46,360 nucleotides of DNA from Ophiothrix spiculata (taxonomy: Eukaryota; Echinodermata; Ophiuroidea; Amphilepidida; Ophiotrichidae): NCBI GenBank assembly GCA_000969725.1, contig JXSR01S062635.1; one strand, written 5' to 3'. The translations under genes and the position numbers were made by a program. Shown one piece after another: positions 1 through 10,780 of this stretch (its first letter is position 1; each line of letters starts with the position of its first letter). Below the pieces are notes generated by a model. That model saw nothing but the letters and a program-made list of their open reading frames with translations. It ran no database searches and was not told the origin of the DNA.

Positions 1-113
1 GTTTCCCACTATTAGCAATATTTGGTAATTAACTGTTATTTTCTATCATAAAAAGTGTAAATCAACCACAAATAAAATGTTGAAATATTGTCCAATGCCC
101 CTTTAACACAATG
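1..113. mobile_element. Right end of a MITE cut by the window edge
   Basis: The last bases (TTGTCCAATGCCCCTTTAA, ending near 113) match, in the same orientation, the right end of the element at 31956-32398 (TTGTCCGATGCACCTTTCA). The preceding bases also match loosely (a run of the form aaatgttgaaat before the end). Only the right end lies in the window, so length and class cannot be judged. Confidence 0.45.
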
Positions 114-147
114 CCTGAAAATTACGCTGCACTTCATAAAATGCAAC

Positions 148-1790
148 ATTGTATTTCAGCACTAGGGTAATAATTCTACTTTCCCCCATTCAGTCAGTCA
201 ATACGTTTAATATTATTTCATTGAATACTAAAAGGCGCTAATGAAATACGCTAAAAGTGTTTTACCATGTTTTTTTCCTTCTCGTTTGTAGTGATGCATT
301 TGATATTTATTTGAACTATTTAAAGTCATTTGAGAAAAAATTGAACTGCTTCAAGGGGAAACTTATGATACTGGTTAAACAAAACAAACAGAAATGTTGA
401 GGTAACATATCCATAAAAGAAAAAACACAAAGAGGTTAACTTGTTTAAAAGTGCAAAAATGTGACTGTCTATCCCAAATGAGCCGTAAATGCAGCCTCTT
501 GACATTTTCACTTTTTTCAAATATTTGCAAAAACCATGTTATAAGGATTAAAATTACAACACAATGAAATTCACTTGAATTCCAGAAGTCAAGTTATTGT
601 CCGTCAAAAGTTGTCAGGGAGTAAAATGTACAACTGAGATAAATGCGTTCAAAGATAAGTAAACCCTATATTTTCTGTTGATTGTCCCCAAAATATACTG
701 AGATATTTCATATTTCTGATCATTTTCTTGAAATGAAACTTTGCTGTGTTTAAAGTACGCACAAGGATTGTGAATATGGCACAAAATCAATTTTGGTAAA
801 TTATAACCTTGACATGTATTTCCCCTTTAACTCAAAATAAAGTTTGCTGCATTTACAGCTTGTTTGAAATGGACAGTCACAAATGTGTTGGCAAATAAAA
901 TATGCTGTCTTTTGAAGGAAGTAATCAAGGTAAAGTGCATCAGAAGTATGTAGATGGAGGAACTATTTAAAGAATAAGAAATTGCTATCAGCTGAAGAAA
1001 GCAATTAGGTAGTTGAAAAAGCTTAGTGATTGTTTCATATTTTACAGGTTATTTACTCTGGGAACGTTAAGTAATAACTAGTCTTAGTTACAATGACTTA
1101 ACAGTAGGTTGTATTATTTGGGATTTCTCTTTAATTGTTAAGTCATGGTAAATGGTATGTGTTTATGTTGACAAATAAAGAACTCAAAATTTCAACAGGC
1201 ATATTTAGCTACAAAAATGTTTGTGTATTAACATAATTCACCTTTATATATTCTTTACACTATTAACTTACCGTTTATCTGATTGTTGATGAATTATACA
1301 AACATCATTGCTACCAAATTATTTATTTTCTGTTTTTCTTGAATCTGATCATTTTATTTCAACTTTAAAGTATGTTTGTACATTCTTGCATTAAACCGCA
1401 CACTCTCTTTAATTTCTGTACATGTTTTAACATCAAAATTAATGTAGAAATACTATTATTTTGTGGACAATGTAAACATTTTTAGAATAATTCCCCCCCC
1501 CCCCTCAATTAGGATGTTTAATTATTAGAGTATTTTCCATTAAATTAGTGTCTCCTTCTGGATTTGGGAGTATTTTTTATCAAATTATTCTCTTATTGGT
1601 ATATCTTAAATCTCAAATAGCCATTTATCTCCTTGTTTTAAATGACCTCAGGCAAAACCAGTCATTCTATCTGCCCAGGGAAGTGTTTACCCAGAATGCA
1701 CCTGCCGGCATCACCTGTAGCACTCAACTTTTAAGGGCAGTATTTGTTCTTAATTTTTTTTAAAGGCAGAGCTTAGTTGCTTGTTATGGA
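148..1790. repeat. Segmental duplication, copy 1
   Basis: This stretch is colinear with 2318-4460. Matching blocks in the same order are: the CACTAGGGTAATAAT block (about 163 and 2337), a block around AATAAGAAATT...GCAATCAAG (about 970 and 2872), a CTTGCATTAAACC block (1386 and 4121), and the near-identical block at 1625-1739 / 4293-4407. Outside the last block the copies have diverged strongly, so the duplication is old. No gene is seen in it; every frame is closed by frequent stops. Confidence 0.7.
1625..1739. promoter_or_regulatory. 115-bp conserved core, copy 1 (candidate cis-element)
   Basis: The block aligns without gaps to 4293-4407 with four differences in 115 bases, while the sequence on both sides is only loosely alignable. 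It contains two CACCTG E2-box motifs (1699-1704 and 1712-1717) around the palindrome TGCCGGCA, and a forkhead-type TGTTTAC at about 1684-1690. No frame is convincingly coding. It could be an enhancer-like element, an unrecognised small RNA, or a conserved part of a repeat family. The regulatory label is inference. Confidence 0.3.
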
Positions 1791-2925
1791 AATTTCAGAC
1801 TTTTAGGCTTTAGTTAATCATATTTGGGGATTTTTTTAATATAGCGCTTCAAGGAACCATAATTTTACTTAACCTCAAACTTGACCTGCCAACCTTTTTG
1901 CACTCATTTTCAACTGTAGCCTGCTGTATCTCAAAATTGAATTTGCCGCAATGTTTAACCTTTTATTAATGTACTGCGGCACAAATACCATTCACGTTTG
2001 AACTCCTTTATCTTTTCCACCTAGTTGCCATTAACTGCAGGTATTTCCTGCTCCAACAGTTTATAATTTACATTTTGACTTTTCTTTTAAAATAAGCTCA
2101 TAGGTATTTATAGGTGATCCTGGGTATGCAAGATACTTAGATTTGTGTATCCATAAGGAATTATGTCCCATCACTCTAACAATTAGTGATTCTCATTTCT
2201 TATTGAAAGAAAAAGAATCAAAAACAAAACAACATTTCATTATCTAGATGCCAGCCAAGTATAATATTGATATATTTTACTCATAAAATGCTAGAAAATC
2301 TCACTAGACTTGATAAAATATAATATTGGATTTCACCACTAGGGTAATAATGCTACTTGTACCCTTTCAATCAGTCAATATGTTGAATACTAAAAGGAAC
2401 AATGAAATGCGCTAAAGTGTTATACACTTTTTTCACTCTTAATGTCTCACTTTAAAAAAAAAAAATCAGGAAGAGACATACCATGTCAAAGTGAAATATA
2501 TATCCATGAATAAATAGACACACTGGTTATACTATGGTCACAATTGATAGTACGGCATTCGTACAAATGGTTATGAATTTGTGTACACAGCTTACTGACC
2601 CCGGATACTGACATTTTTAAAAGCATTATTTATGAACTTCTTATGGTCTACGGATGCAGTTTCGTGACAATTTTTTTAAAAAGTTGATGTAAAATAGTAA
2701 AACATCAGCAAAACACTAGTTTTTAACCGTTCGTATTTAGTATTGTGACCACAGTCTTAGTTTTCTGTAAAGTGCAAAAATGTGTTTGAAAACAAAACTT
2801 GCTATCTCTTGCAGAAAGTAATTATGATAATGGTTGATTAGGAAAATTGAAGAGATAAAGAGCCACATTGAAAATAAGAAATTTGTTGTCAGCTCAGGAA
2901 AGCAATCAAGATGGAAAACTTGAAG

Positions 2926-3512
2926 CAATAATTGTTCAAAATTTCGTAACTTTTTTTTGTATGAGCTCATACTGTGAAAATGATATACCATTTTTGGTTG
3001 TAAAAAGTAAGGAAACTTTAAAAAAAACCTTGTTTTATGTGTATTGTAAGCATCTTAAATTTTAATGAATAACAAAAGAAAGTTGCTAATTTGTCCTATG
3101 TTGTGAAATCAGTTTCAATCAATAATAATGGTAGTTTTCATCATTGACAGCAAGCTAATATACTCCAAAATTGATTATTTCAGCCTTGCAATACTCTTTG
3201 TTCAAAATAATTGTTCAAAATTGCAATACTCTTTGTTCAAAATAATTGTTCAAAATTTTGTAACTTTTTTTGTATGAGCTCATACTGTGTAAATGATATA
3301 CCATATTTGGTTGTAAATAGTAAGGAAACTTTAAAAAAAACCTTGTTTTTTGTGTATTGTAAGCACCTAAATTTTAATGAATAACAAAAGAAAGTTGCTA
3401 ATTTGTCCTATGTTGTGAAATCAGTTTCAATCAATAATAATGGTAGTTTTCATCATTGACAGCAAGCTAATATACTCCAAAATCGATTATTTCAGCCTTG
3501 CAATACTCTTTG
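2926..3512. repeat. Two-copy tandem duplication, period about 313 bp
   Basis: The block with GTATGAGCTCATACTGTG occurs at 2959 and again at 3272, and similarity runs from a CAAAATTTNGTAAC start through CTTGCAATACTCTTTG at both copy ends. The copies are nearly identical, so this duplication is much younger than the 2-kb duplication that contains it. A short CAATACTCTTTGTTCAAAATAATTG motif is repeated again at the junction (about 3187-3250). Confidence 0.9.
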
Positions 3513-3536
3513 TCATTTCCCAGTCAACAAAATAAA

Positions 3537-3970
3537 GTGGGCCCCATGTGGGCTTGAGGTGGGCTACTATGTGGGACCCACATGGGTAGCCTATTTGTGG
3601 CCCACTTAGGGCCCATGTGGGGATGTCCTACCTGTCTAAGTGAGGTCCACATGGGCTGCCCATGTGGGTCCTATGTAGGCCCCATGTGGGACTAGTATGA
3701 ATCAATTGATTATTAATGGGCTCATCATGGATTGTCCCATGGTGGGCCCTTTGTGGGTGTCTGATAGGTCCTAGCTGGGCAAGTATAATGGGTTTTTAAT
3801 GGGCTTGCCCAATGTGGACACCAACTAGGTCCCACATGGGTCCTACCTAAAAACTGTATTTTGTGGTTTTAAATGGGCTAGCAATGTAGAGTGCACATGG
3901 GACCCATGTGGGCAAACCCATCCCACCTCAAACCCATCTCAAACCCACTTTGCCCACCTTTTGCCCACAC
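3537..3970. repeat. GTGGG/CCCAC strand-symmetric satellite-like insertion
   Basis: About 430 bp of degenerate short units built on CCCATGTGGG and GTGGGCCCAC. The left end is rich in GTGGG and the right end in CCCAC, so the whole block is roughly its own reverse complement. Its base composition (G/C-rich, low AT) contrasts sharply with both flanks. Similar GTGGGCC-type arrays are known as dispersed repeats in marine invertebrate genomes, and I take this as one of them. It is not coding. Confidence 0.8.
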
Positions 3971-4292
3971 TCTAGGTTCATATTCTTCTGATTATTTTGA
4001 CCCCCTTTTATTCATTTAGTTCAGTCATATCGCCAGCAATAATCAATGAAAAATCCAGGTCTATTTTCATGAACCAGATAATTTTTTTGCGTCCCAAAAT
4101 ATGTTTGTATATCTTCAATTCCTTGCATTAAACCTCACATTCTTCTAAATATCCATACATTCTTTATTATCAAAGTAGAAATAATGTATATTTTGAAGAA
4201 AATTTCTAGATAAAGAGAAATCCTCAATTAAAATGTTTTAGTTGTTGGAGAATTTTCCTCTTACTGCAGTTTATTAAATCTCAAATAGCAAA

Positions 4293-4407
4293 TTATCTCC
4301 TTGTTTTAGATAACCTCAGGCAAATCCAGTCATTCTATCTGCCCAGGGAAGTGTTTACCCACAATGCACCTGCCGGCATCACCTGTAGCACTCAACTTTT
4401 AAGGGCA
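4293..4407. promoter_or_regulatory. 115-bp conserved core, copy 2 (candidate cis-element)
   Basis: Partner of 1625-1739, with four substitutions and no indels. The paired CACCTG motifs are at 4367-4372 and 4380-4385, with the same 13-bp start-to-start spacing as in copy 1. The TGTTTAC motif is kept. Function is unproven. Confidence 0.3.
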
Positions 4408-4460
4408 ATAATTGTTCTTACATTTTTATTTCAAAGGCAAAGCTGAAATGCATGTTATGG

Positions 4461-5033
4461 AATATTCAGTTGACTTTGCTTTAGTTTCTTCATATCATTT
4501 ACTTCATGGAAACTGGAGATTCACTTCACACATGATAATTTGTTCAATGGATTTATGAAAAAGTATGTTTCAACATGCGTAAAATTTAGGTAGAAATACG
4601 GACATAAGCTGTATGTAGGGTAAGGAGGGAGTATTGTTTGTATTTATAATTGTAACCATCTCACCTCATTTGAAAACAACTGTGTCTTGGGTATATAGTC
4701 TTACTGTTAAGATTTTGTCAAATCATGCAACCTAAAAAAAATCATGATAAAGCATTGCATTGGGTTTGTATTGATTTTACATTACTTCGTGTGTCATGAT
4801 TATGTCTTTAAATTTTCAAATTTCAATTTACTTGCAAATATTTATATGAACAGTAGACTTGAAGTGTGTACGTAAGCTCTGTGTGTAGCTCTTTTGCAAG
4901 TTTGAATATGCTAATTCTTATTTGATTAGAATTGGTACAACATTGTAAGCTAATGTAATGTACTTAACTAATTCTTTCATACAAACGGAGACATTAGAAG
5001 TGACAGTGGCTTGAGTTCAAGCCACCGTCACAG
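4461..5033. other. No gene seen; AT-rich unique-looking DNA
   Basis: No frame of useful length, no tRNA-like pattern and no obvious repeat apart from a GTGACAGTGGCTTGAG / CAAGCCACCGTCAC small hairpin at about 4999-5030. Confidence 0.6.
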
Positions 5034-5530
5034 TAAACTGTAGTAAACTGTGCCAAGGTACGGCTTGCTTAACTCTGTCGTATGATTATTTTGCACTTAT
5101 AAAGTTGTGGGCGGGCAGAGGAAATGTCAAAGATAAGATTTTTGTTTAGCTGTGTGCCCCAGAAAGAAAGAATGCAGTTTAAAATTACCATAGGGGCCAC
5201 TGAGCTATACTGGTGTACACATGCATGAAAAAAAACCCATCAAAGAAAAATAGGCCATTTTTCCAGAGCAACACTGTAAAAGCTGAATGTGTTTAGGGGT
5301 CTAAAAATCCAGAGCATAAAAAATTTGAATCTGCAAAAAAAAGTAAAAATAATAATAATTTCAGCAAATCTCAAACTTTGCATGAATTTTCACCTGTAGT
5401 GCAAAATGAAATTTGGTCTATTTATGGCTGGTTGAAGGTGAACTTTGTACTGAACGGATACAAGTAAACTGTGCCAAGTTACGGCTTGCTTACCTCTGTC
5501 GCATAATTATTTTGCACTTTTAAAGCTTCC
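5034..5530. repeat. Pair of about 65-bp direct repeats around 360 bp of DNA
   Basis: A block with AAACTGTGCCAAG, TACGGCTTGCTTA and TTATTTTGCACTT is at about 5045-5105 and again at about 5465-5525. The intervening DNA has no recognisable coding content. The arrangement resembles direct terminal repeats, but the repeats are short and diverged, so element boundaries are not established. Confidence 0.55.
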
Positions 5531-5689
5531 AATTTCAGTTCAACTTGTAATAATGACTGATATGACTTAGTGTAAGTGTCAAATCATTGTGTTTTATAAT
5601 GTGCAAGTGTCAAAGTGTTCGTATCTATTAATTGAGGCATTTAGCACGACATGGAGCTGAACAGGAAAAGTGTGATTATTAAACACTTC

Positions 5690-6016
5690 CCAGTCTCAAG
5701 TCGACTGCTTCCTAAAATAAAGTTTCACTTCACTATTTTGGTGAAGAGAAGATACTGTGTGTATCCCATCATGCATTGCTTCCTATGGAATTGTTTGTAA
5801 TGGAAATCATGTGAGTAGTTAGTAATGAAATGCCCATAAATCAAAGTTAATTGTTGTAATCTTTCATTTTGAACATATTTCATCACAAACTACTCACATG
5901 ACTTCCTGTACAAGATTTCCTATTGGAAGCAATGCATGATGGGATACACAGAGTATCTTCTCTTGTCTAAAGTAGACTGTTTCCTAAAATCAAGTTTCAC
6001 TTCACTATTTTGGTGT
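5690..6016. repeat. About 45-bp direct repeats flanking a MITE
   Basis: The sequence CTTCCTAAAATAAAGTTTCA plus CTTCACTATTTTGGTG before the MITE (about 5697-5742) recurs after it with few changes (about 5975-6015). Only the MITE and a few bases lie between them. This is too long for a normal target-site duplication, so it was probably an older local duplication into which the MITE inserted. Confidence 0.7.
5744..5964. mobile_element. 221-bp foldback MITE, copy 1
   Basis: The element begins AAGAGAAGATACTGTGTGTA and ends with the near reverse complement (...AGTATCTTCTCTT). The inverted similarity runs far inward: the ATCCCATCATGCATTGCTTCC / GCAATGCATGATGGGAT arms and the ATCATGTGAGTAGTTAG / AACTACTCACATGA segments also pair. 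A second copy of exactly the same length is at 7786-8006. There is no coding capacity, so it would depend on a transposase from elsewhere. The superfamily cannot be assigned. Confidence 0.85.
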
Positions 6017-6027
6017 TTTTGTTTCAG

Positions 6028-6087
6028 GGCACAGCTCATGTGAAAGAATAGGGACGGATATATCAATGCAGTAGAAGACGTCTTTTG
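6028..6087 (+). other. Candidate 60-nt non-coding exon
   Basis: A pyrimidine-rich tract ending TTTTTGTTTCAG (to 6027) precedes the segment, and TTTTG/GTGAGT follows it at 6087/6088, so both splice sites match consensus well. All three forward frames contain a stop inside the 60 nt, so it could only be a 5'- or 3'-untranslated exon, or a chance pairing of sites. It could be an upstream 5' exon of the kinase-like gene at 35.4 kb; that is inference from strand and order only. Confidence 0.25.
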
Positions 6088-6969
6088 GTGAGTACAAAAG
6101 TTTTATAACTATGTTATAAGCCTGCAATCACATAGAACTATATTATTCGGGTAAACAGTGCATGATGTTACTTGGGCACGCGAATAGATTCAATCAAACA
6201 CATGAATTTGATGCTACCAGGTCACATAAGAGGGCATTATTTGAAAAATCTGTATAGCTCGCCGTGCGTGCCTGTATAACAGCCATCAGAGATCAGCTAT
6301 CAACTTACAGCGAATACCATATACCGTATATTTCTGTGTGATCGCAGCCTAAGGGTAACAAAAAGTATGGAAATATATAAGAAAGAAGAAGTCCATTGGT
6401 TGTTTTGAAAAAGTTGCAGTTAAAATTTACCCTAAACAAAGTAGAAACTTGACGCATTTTTACAAGTCAATTAGGATATCTATGCTGAAGTTCAAATAAA
6501 AACCCTGTATGTTCTTAATATATTTTCTAAAATATATATATCTCACGCTTACTCTGCAATATTTGAAACTTGGACCAATACCAAATGTGCTGATCACAGG
6601 GACTGATGGGACGGACTGCAATGCATGCTTAGTGATGCTATTTAGTGGAAACTTGTAAAAAGATAATGAGTAACCCGTAAAACCATGTAAATAGAATGGA
6701 ACTTAAAACTCAGTCTTTCAGTATTTTATCTTGTTTAACATGGAAGAAATAGCACAAAAATCTGCATTACTTGGAAATAAAATATTACCCCTATACCGTA
6801 CATAAATCCAACTGTGCATTTAAAGCAACGATGTGTTTGGGTTGAAAGAAATAATATGAAGCTCCATTTTACTGAATGAGTCCGGAGCTACCTGATTCAG
6901 CTGGTTTTGACTAAAAAAATAACTATCTATTTACCTGGTGATATTTTTTCATCGGTCAGATTTTAGTCT
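6088..6969. other. No gene seen
   Basis: AT-rich DNA with short closed frames and no clear repeat copies elsewhere in the window. Confidence 0.6.
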
Positions 6970-7291
6970 CTAAGAAAATATGGTAAGGTAAAGTCGAAAC
7001 CGAAGCTTGTATGCTAACGGCCGTGGTGCCCATCTCCATTTCCTTAGCGTTTAGGCCAGACTCCACAACTGTGTATGTCTATGGGGGGTACGCCATCTGA
7101 TTTACCTTCCCAGTACTTTTTTACATACTGGTACCCATTTCTGTCACCTGGGTGGGGAGGAACAATGTGGACAAAGAATCTTGCTCAAGGACTCAACACT
7201 GCAGTGACCGGGCCGGGGCTTGAACCCACATCCTCACGATTATGAGTCCAATGCTCTAACCACTGTGCCACAGTGCTCCACTAAGAAAATA
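6970..7291 (-). mobile_element. tRNA-derived SINE with 11-bp target-site duplications
   Basis: On the minus strand the element starts at about 7280 with a tRNA-like head. The head has a Pol III A box (TGGCACAGTGG), a B box (GGTTCAAGCCC) and a CAT at the expected anticodon place. A non-tRNA body follows, including TTGAGCAAGATTCTTTGTCC and AAATGGGTACC, a combination seen in conserved central domains of several invertebrate SINE superfamilies. The sequence CTAAGAAAATA flanks it on both sides (6970-6980 and 7281-7291), a target-site duplication as expected from LINE-driven integration. Length without duplications is about 300 bp. The intact duplication and recognisable boxes point to a fairly recent insertion. 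It is not a functional tRNA gene. Confidence 0.9.
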
Positions 7292-7785
7292 ATAATGAAG
7301 ATTAATTTTGTGTGGGGCCTACATGAAGAATAACAATGTGTTGTGGTCAAATTATATTAACCTTGCTACGTGCAGCTGTAAAACTTGACAAAAACAGAAG
7401 ACACTAATGGGATCCCCTGAGTGAAGCCAAAAGCATACAGGATTCAGCCATTCTGCTGGACTGATAAGGTCTATTAGAATTGATTTTTGATCAAAAATGG
7501 GGATTAGGGAACTGATTTTTGTCCATATTGAGATCTAATGATAGATGTTTTCCCATAAAATTCCAAAATAATATGACTATTTGGGTTGCAAATTTACCAA
7601 ACCTAGCTTAAACATACATATAGATGATTTCGTTGAATTCATTGATAATCCTAACAATCTTAAAATGGGCATCTTAGGGAGTGGAAGAGGAGCTCGGAAA
7701 GGTGGTCTTTGAGGTGGCACATGCCTGTACCTTCTATAAATGTGAGTACCCCTCCCCCTCCTGGACTGTCATCACAATGCTCACC
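7292..7785. other. No gene seen
   Basis: Non-coding DNA between the SINE and the second MITE copy. No splice-bounded open segment or repeat was recognised. Confidence 0.6.
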
Positions 7786-8006
7786 AAGAGAAGATACTGT
7801 GTGTATCCCATCATGCATTGCTACCTATGGGATTGTTTGTATGCAAAGTCATGTGAGTAGTTAGTGATGAAATGCCCACAAATCAAAGTTAATTGTTGTA
7901 TTCTTTCATTTTGGGTATGTTTTATCTCTAACTACTCACATGACTTCCTGTACAAAATTTCCCATAAGAAGCAATGCATAATGGGATACATACAATTTCT
8001 TCTCTT
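7786..8006. mobile_element. 221-bp foldback MITE, copy 2
   Basis: Same length and layout as 5744-5964: AAGAGAAGATACTGTG at the left and TTTCTTCTCTT at the right, with the same internal ACTACTCACATGACTTCC motif. The last bases of the right arm have drifted (ACAATTTCTTC instead of AGAGTATCTTC). Confidence 0.85.
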
Positions 8007-9431
8007 GCGCTCTGCATCCTGACTTTACAATATTGATATTGGTGTAACTGTATGCTCAAGCTATTTATTGTGTTTGTTTTAATAGATAACATTTATTAAC
8101 AGGCAATTACAACTGAATGTCAAGAGCATTCAAAATATTTTAAGAGAATGTTGAAATTTGGAAAGAAAACAAAACTGATATGAATTGTAAAGAATATGGT
8201 TCTGGAAATTTTAGTGCTTACCATTTTTGGAGGGGTACTTATCATTATGAAAGGCAAAAATAAAGATGTGCTGCCATGAATAGATATCTTTTTGGCCTCA
8301 CATATTTACAAATGGCTCCTTTTTGAAAATGAGTTATTATGTTGTTTTTAATAAATAACTTGATTTCAAGTAAATTTGATAGGCCTATTTTTTATCAGAC
8401 TATCAAATTGTACATTAATTGTGTGATGAACTTAATGATATGGGTTGTTCATATATTAGATAGCAATTTCATTTTTATGTAAAAGTTTACTTTTATGCAG
8501 AGGGATGTTCAAATCCTAATAAGACCATACTAGTACACCAAAATCTGAATTACCCCACACATTGATTTGGTTCTGTTTGACCTCCCTACCGTCCCGTCCC
8601 CCCCCCCCCCCCCCCCCCGCCAAAAAAAACCCAAAAACAAACATTAAAACAAATCTATGTACCGGTAACAAATATGTAAATAAACCGGAAACATTATAAA
8701 CCTACATCATAAATACGTAAATAAAACATGATTACTAGAATAATATCATGAAATAATTCCAGGAAAAATACTAATTATAGCAGTATGACGTATCCCTTTT
8801 TATTTTCCGCATATTGTTTTAAAATGTTACAATAAAATGTTAGGTAATTATTGAGCAATTTAGCTAATATAATTTGGATAATTATAAAGTAATAAGGCAA
8901 TTATGAAAATGAATTACAATGAAATGATCTATCATGTTAATTGGTCACATGTTGCCCCAGAAACAAATGTATATAATATGTCGTCTTGGAAACAACCAAG
9001 TAATAATCCTCTATGAATCGTTACATCGTAGGGAAATTGCAAAGAGGATGAGACAAATAGTGTAAAGCTGCAGTTAGACGGTGGATGGGCTAATAGCAAT
9101 CAGTGACACTACTCCCCCCAAAAAGAAGTAAAATAAAATTAAAAATGAAGCATTTAAATTAAATTAATGCTGTGGTCACATAAGCCGGTATGACATTGGT
9201 ATGACACCGGTGAATCCTTGCGATGCCCATTCGGTCACCGGTCCGACATCTGTGGTTATGGGAGCATAACTGAAGACATCGTATACAGGCCACAAAGGTT
9301 TAAGGGTAAGGTTATCTGACCAGGGTATCCATAACAACCCTTTAATTTGTACTTTAGTCTTTGTTACGCAAGAAAAAGTCTTCAATAAATGAAATTCATA
9401 AAATGATGAACCAAATAGCTTGAATTTGAAA
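8007..9431. other. No gene established; contains a poly-C tract
   Basis: The tract at about 8598-8618 is almost pure C followed by an A-rich run. Around 9176-9360 (-) an 86-codon open stretch has higher GC and CpG (ACCGGTG, GGTCCGACAT) than its surroundings. It has no recognisable family and no convincing splice sites, so it is not called as a gene. GGTATGACA is repeated at 9188 and 9199. Confidence 0.5.
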
Positions 9432-9538
9432 ATCATAAATAATTCAAGACTTCTGAGCCTCTCGGGGGAGGGGTATATGTTTTGATCATAAATAATTCAA
9501 GACTTCTGAGTCTCTCGGGGGAGGGGTATATGTTTTGG
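9432..9538. repeat. Two-copy tandem repeat, period 53 bp
   Basis: ATCATAAATAATTCAAGACT through GGGGTATATGTTTTG occurs twice in direct succession (starting 9432 and 9485) with a single internal C/T difference seen. It is a very recent local duplication. Confidence 0.95.
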
Positions 9539-10499
9539 TCAATTTTAAAGTTTTCAGGAAAAATCAAAACGATGTAAGGATATCATAATATTAAAATAAA
9601 ACAGAAAATATATGCTCATAATATCTGGGCATAATTTAGGGAGGAGAAAGGGATACTTTTGATTAGGGATTTGCTATGGGGTACTTAATGACAAAAAATC
9701 TATAGCCATTCCCATTTTTTTTTCTTTAAAAAAAAAGCCTTAAAAAAGAGGGTCACTATTTTCAATATCAGCTATTTTTAACACAGAAAATGTCTTAAAA
9801 ATGGAACACAAATTTTTGAAAGAGGTGAATGTTGAATGACACCCCATGTCAATCCATAATTTGAGATCATAATTATCTGGCATGCCCTTATTACAGAGAA
9901 GTTCTGCCCAAATATAGAATTTTATGATTTTATGACATCAGCACACAGATTGTGATTGTTTATGTTTTGATGCATCAGTAGGTATACTGACATCATTGAC
10001 ACCTATTGATAGGCATGTTTCCAGGGGCAGGGCACTCACATATTCAAGCAGGGTACATATGTCCAGCAGTCAAGACCCCCTCTATCAGGCAGCCAGATCC
10101 CCAGTTTTGAGGAAAATACAAAATTTTAGCTCCAACTGCAAAAATTACACCAGAAATGCCAAAAATTGCAGCTCAGAAGGCTATTTTTGGCCAAAGTTTC
10201 AGTTCACTAGTTGATCCCCAAAATCAGTTTCAAAGGTCCATTTTTTACAGAAAAACAGGTCACTTGACTCCCATTTCGACACTCTCTAAGTTGAGTGCTC
10301 CCCTCACCCCGGTGCATGGTCAATTGTCCCATTAAGGCCAAGTTAAATTAAGTTTATGTTTCTTGTCCATGTTTTGGAAAAAAATGGAGGAAGAGGGACT
10401 TTTTACGGTAAAATAACTTACTAAATAACTCTAAAAACCTTATAGGTCCTAAAGGCCTACTTAGAAATGTTACTGCTATGGGTCAAAAAGGAACAGGGT
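9539..10499. other. No gene seen
   Basis: AT-rich DNA with homopolymer runs (about 9717-9735). A 72-codon open stretch at 9996-10214 has no recognisable motif and looks like chance. Confidence 0.55.
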
Positions 10500-10780
10500 T
10501 TAGTAAAGCCCAGGTCGGTTACTTACATTGACAAGGTATACATAAATGTGCTTGCCTTTTGGGGTGATTATTCCAGGATTTTGGTATATCAATGGGGTGG
10601 TTTTCATCTCCATGATCTTAGATGAAAGCACCCAATTTTCATATATTGAGTAAAAAGCACCAAATTTGAGTAAAATTGGGCGCTTTTCCAGTAAAATTGG
10701 TATATTGATGGGTGGGTTTTTGAGCCAAAAATACATAGAGATGGTCAGTTGTTCGGAGTCCGGCAGGCACATACCAGTAC
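10500..10780. repeat. Dispersed repeat family with AAAGCACCCAATTTT motifs, copy 1
   Basis: It shares with 23875-24135 the motifs GGTATATTGATGGNTGGGTTTT, AAGCACCCAATTT, AAAATTGGGYG and ACAGAGATGGTYA in the same order. Within this copy the GGTATATYAATGG motif occurs twice (about 10580 and 10700). There is no coding signal, and the class is unknown. Confidence 0.65.

Larger units (their letters stand above)
2318..4460. repeat. Segmental duplication, copy 2, expanded by insertions
   Basis: Colinear partner of 148-1790. It is longer because it carries a 313-bp-period tandem duplication (2926-3512) and the GTGGG/CCCAC satellite (3537-3970). No gene is seen. Confidence 0.7.

Noticed and set aside
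9176-9436. 86-codon minus-strand frame with G/C-richer codons
   Set aside because: No recognisable family and no convincing acceptor or donor. It remains the best unrecognised exon candidate, but unsupported.
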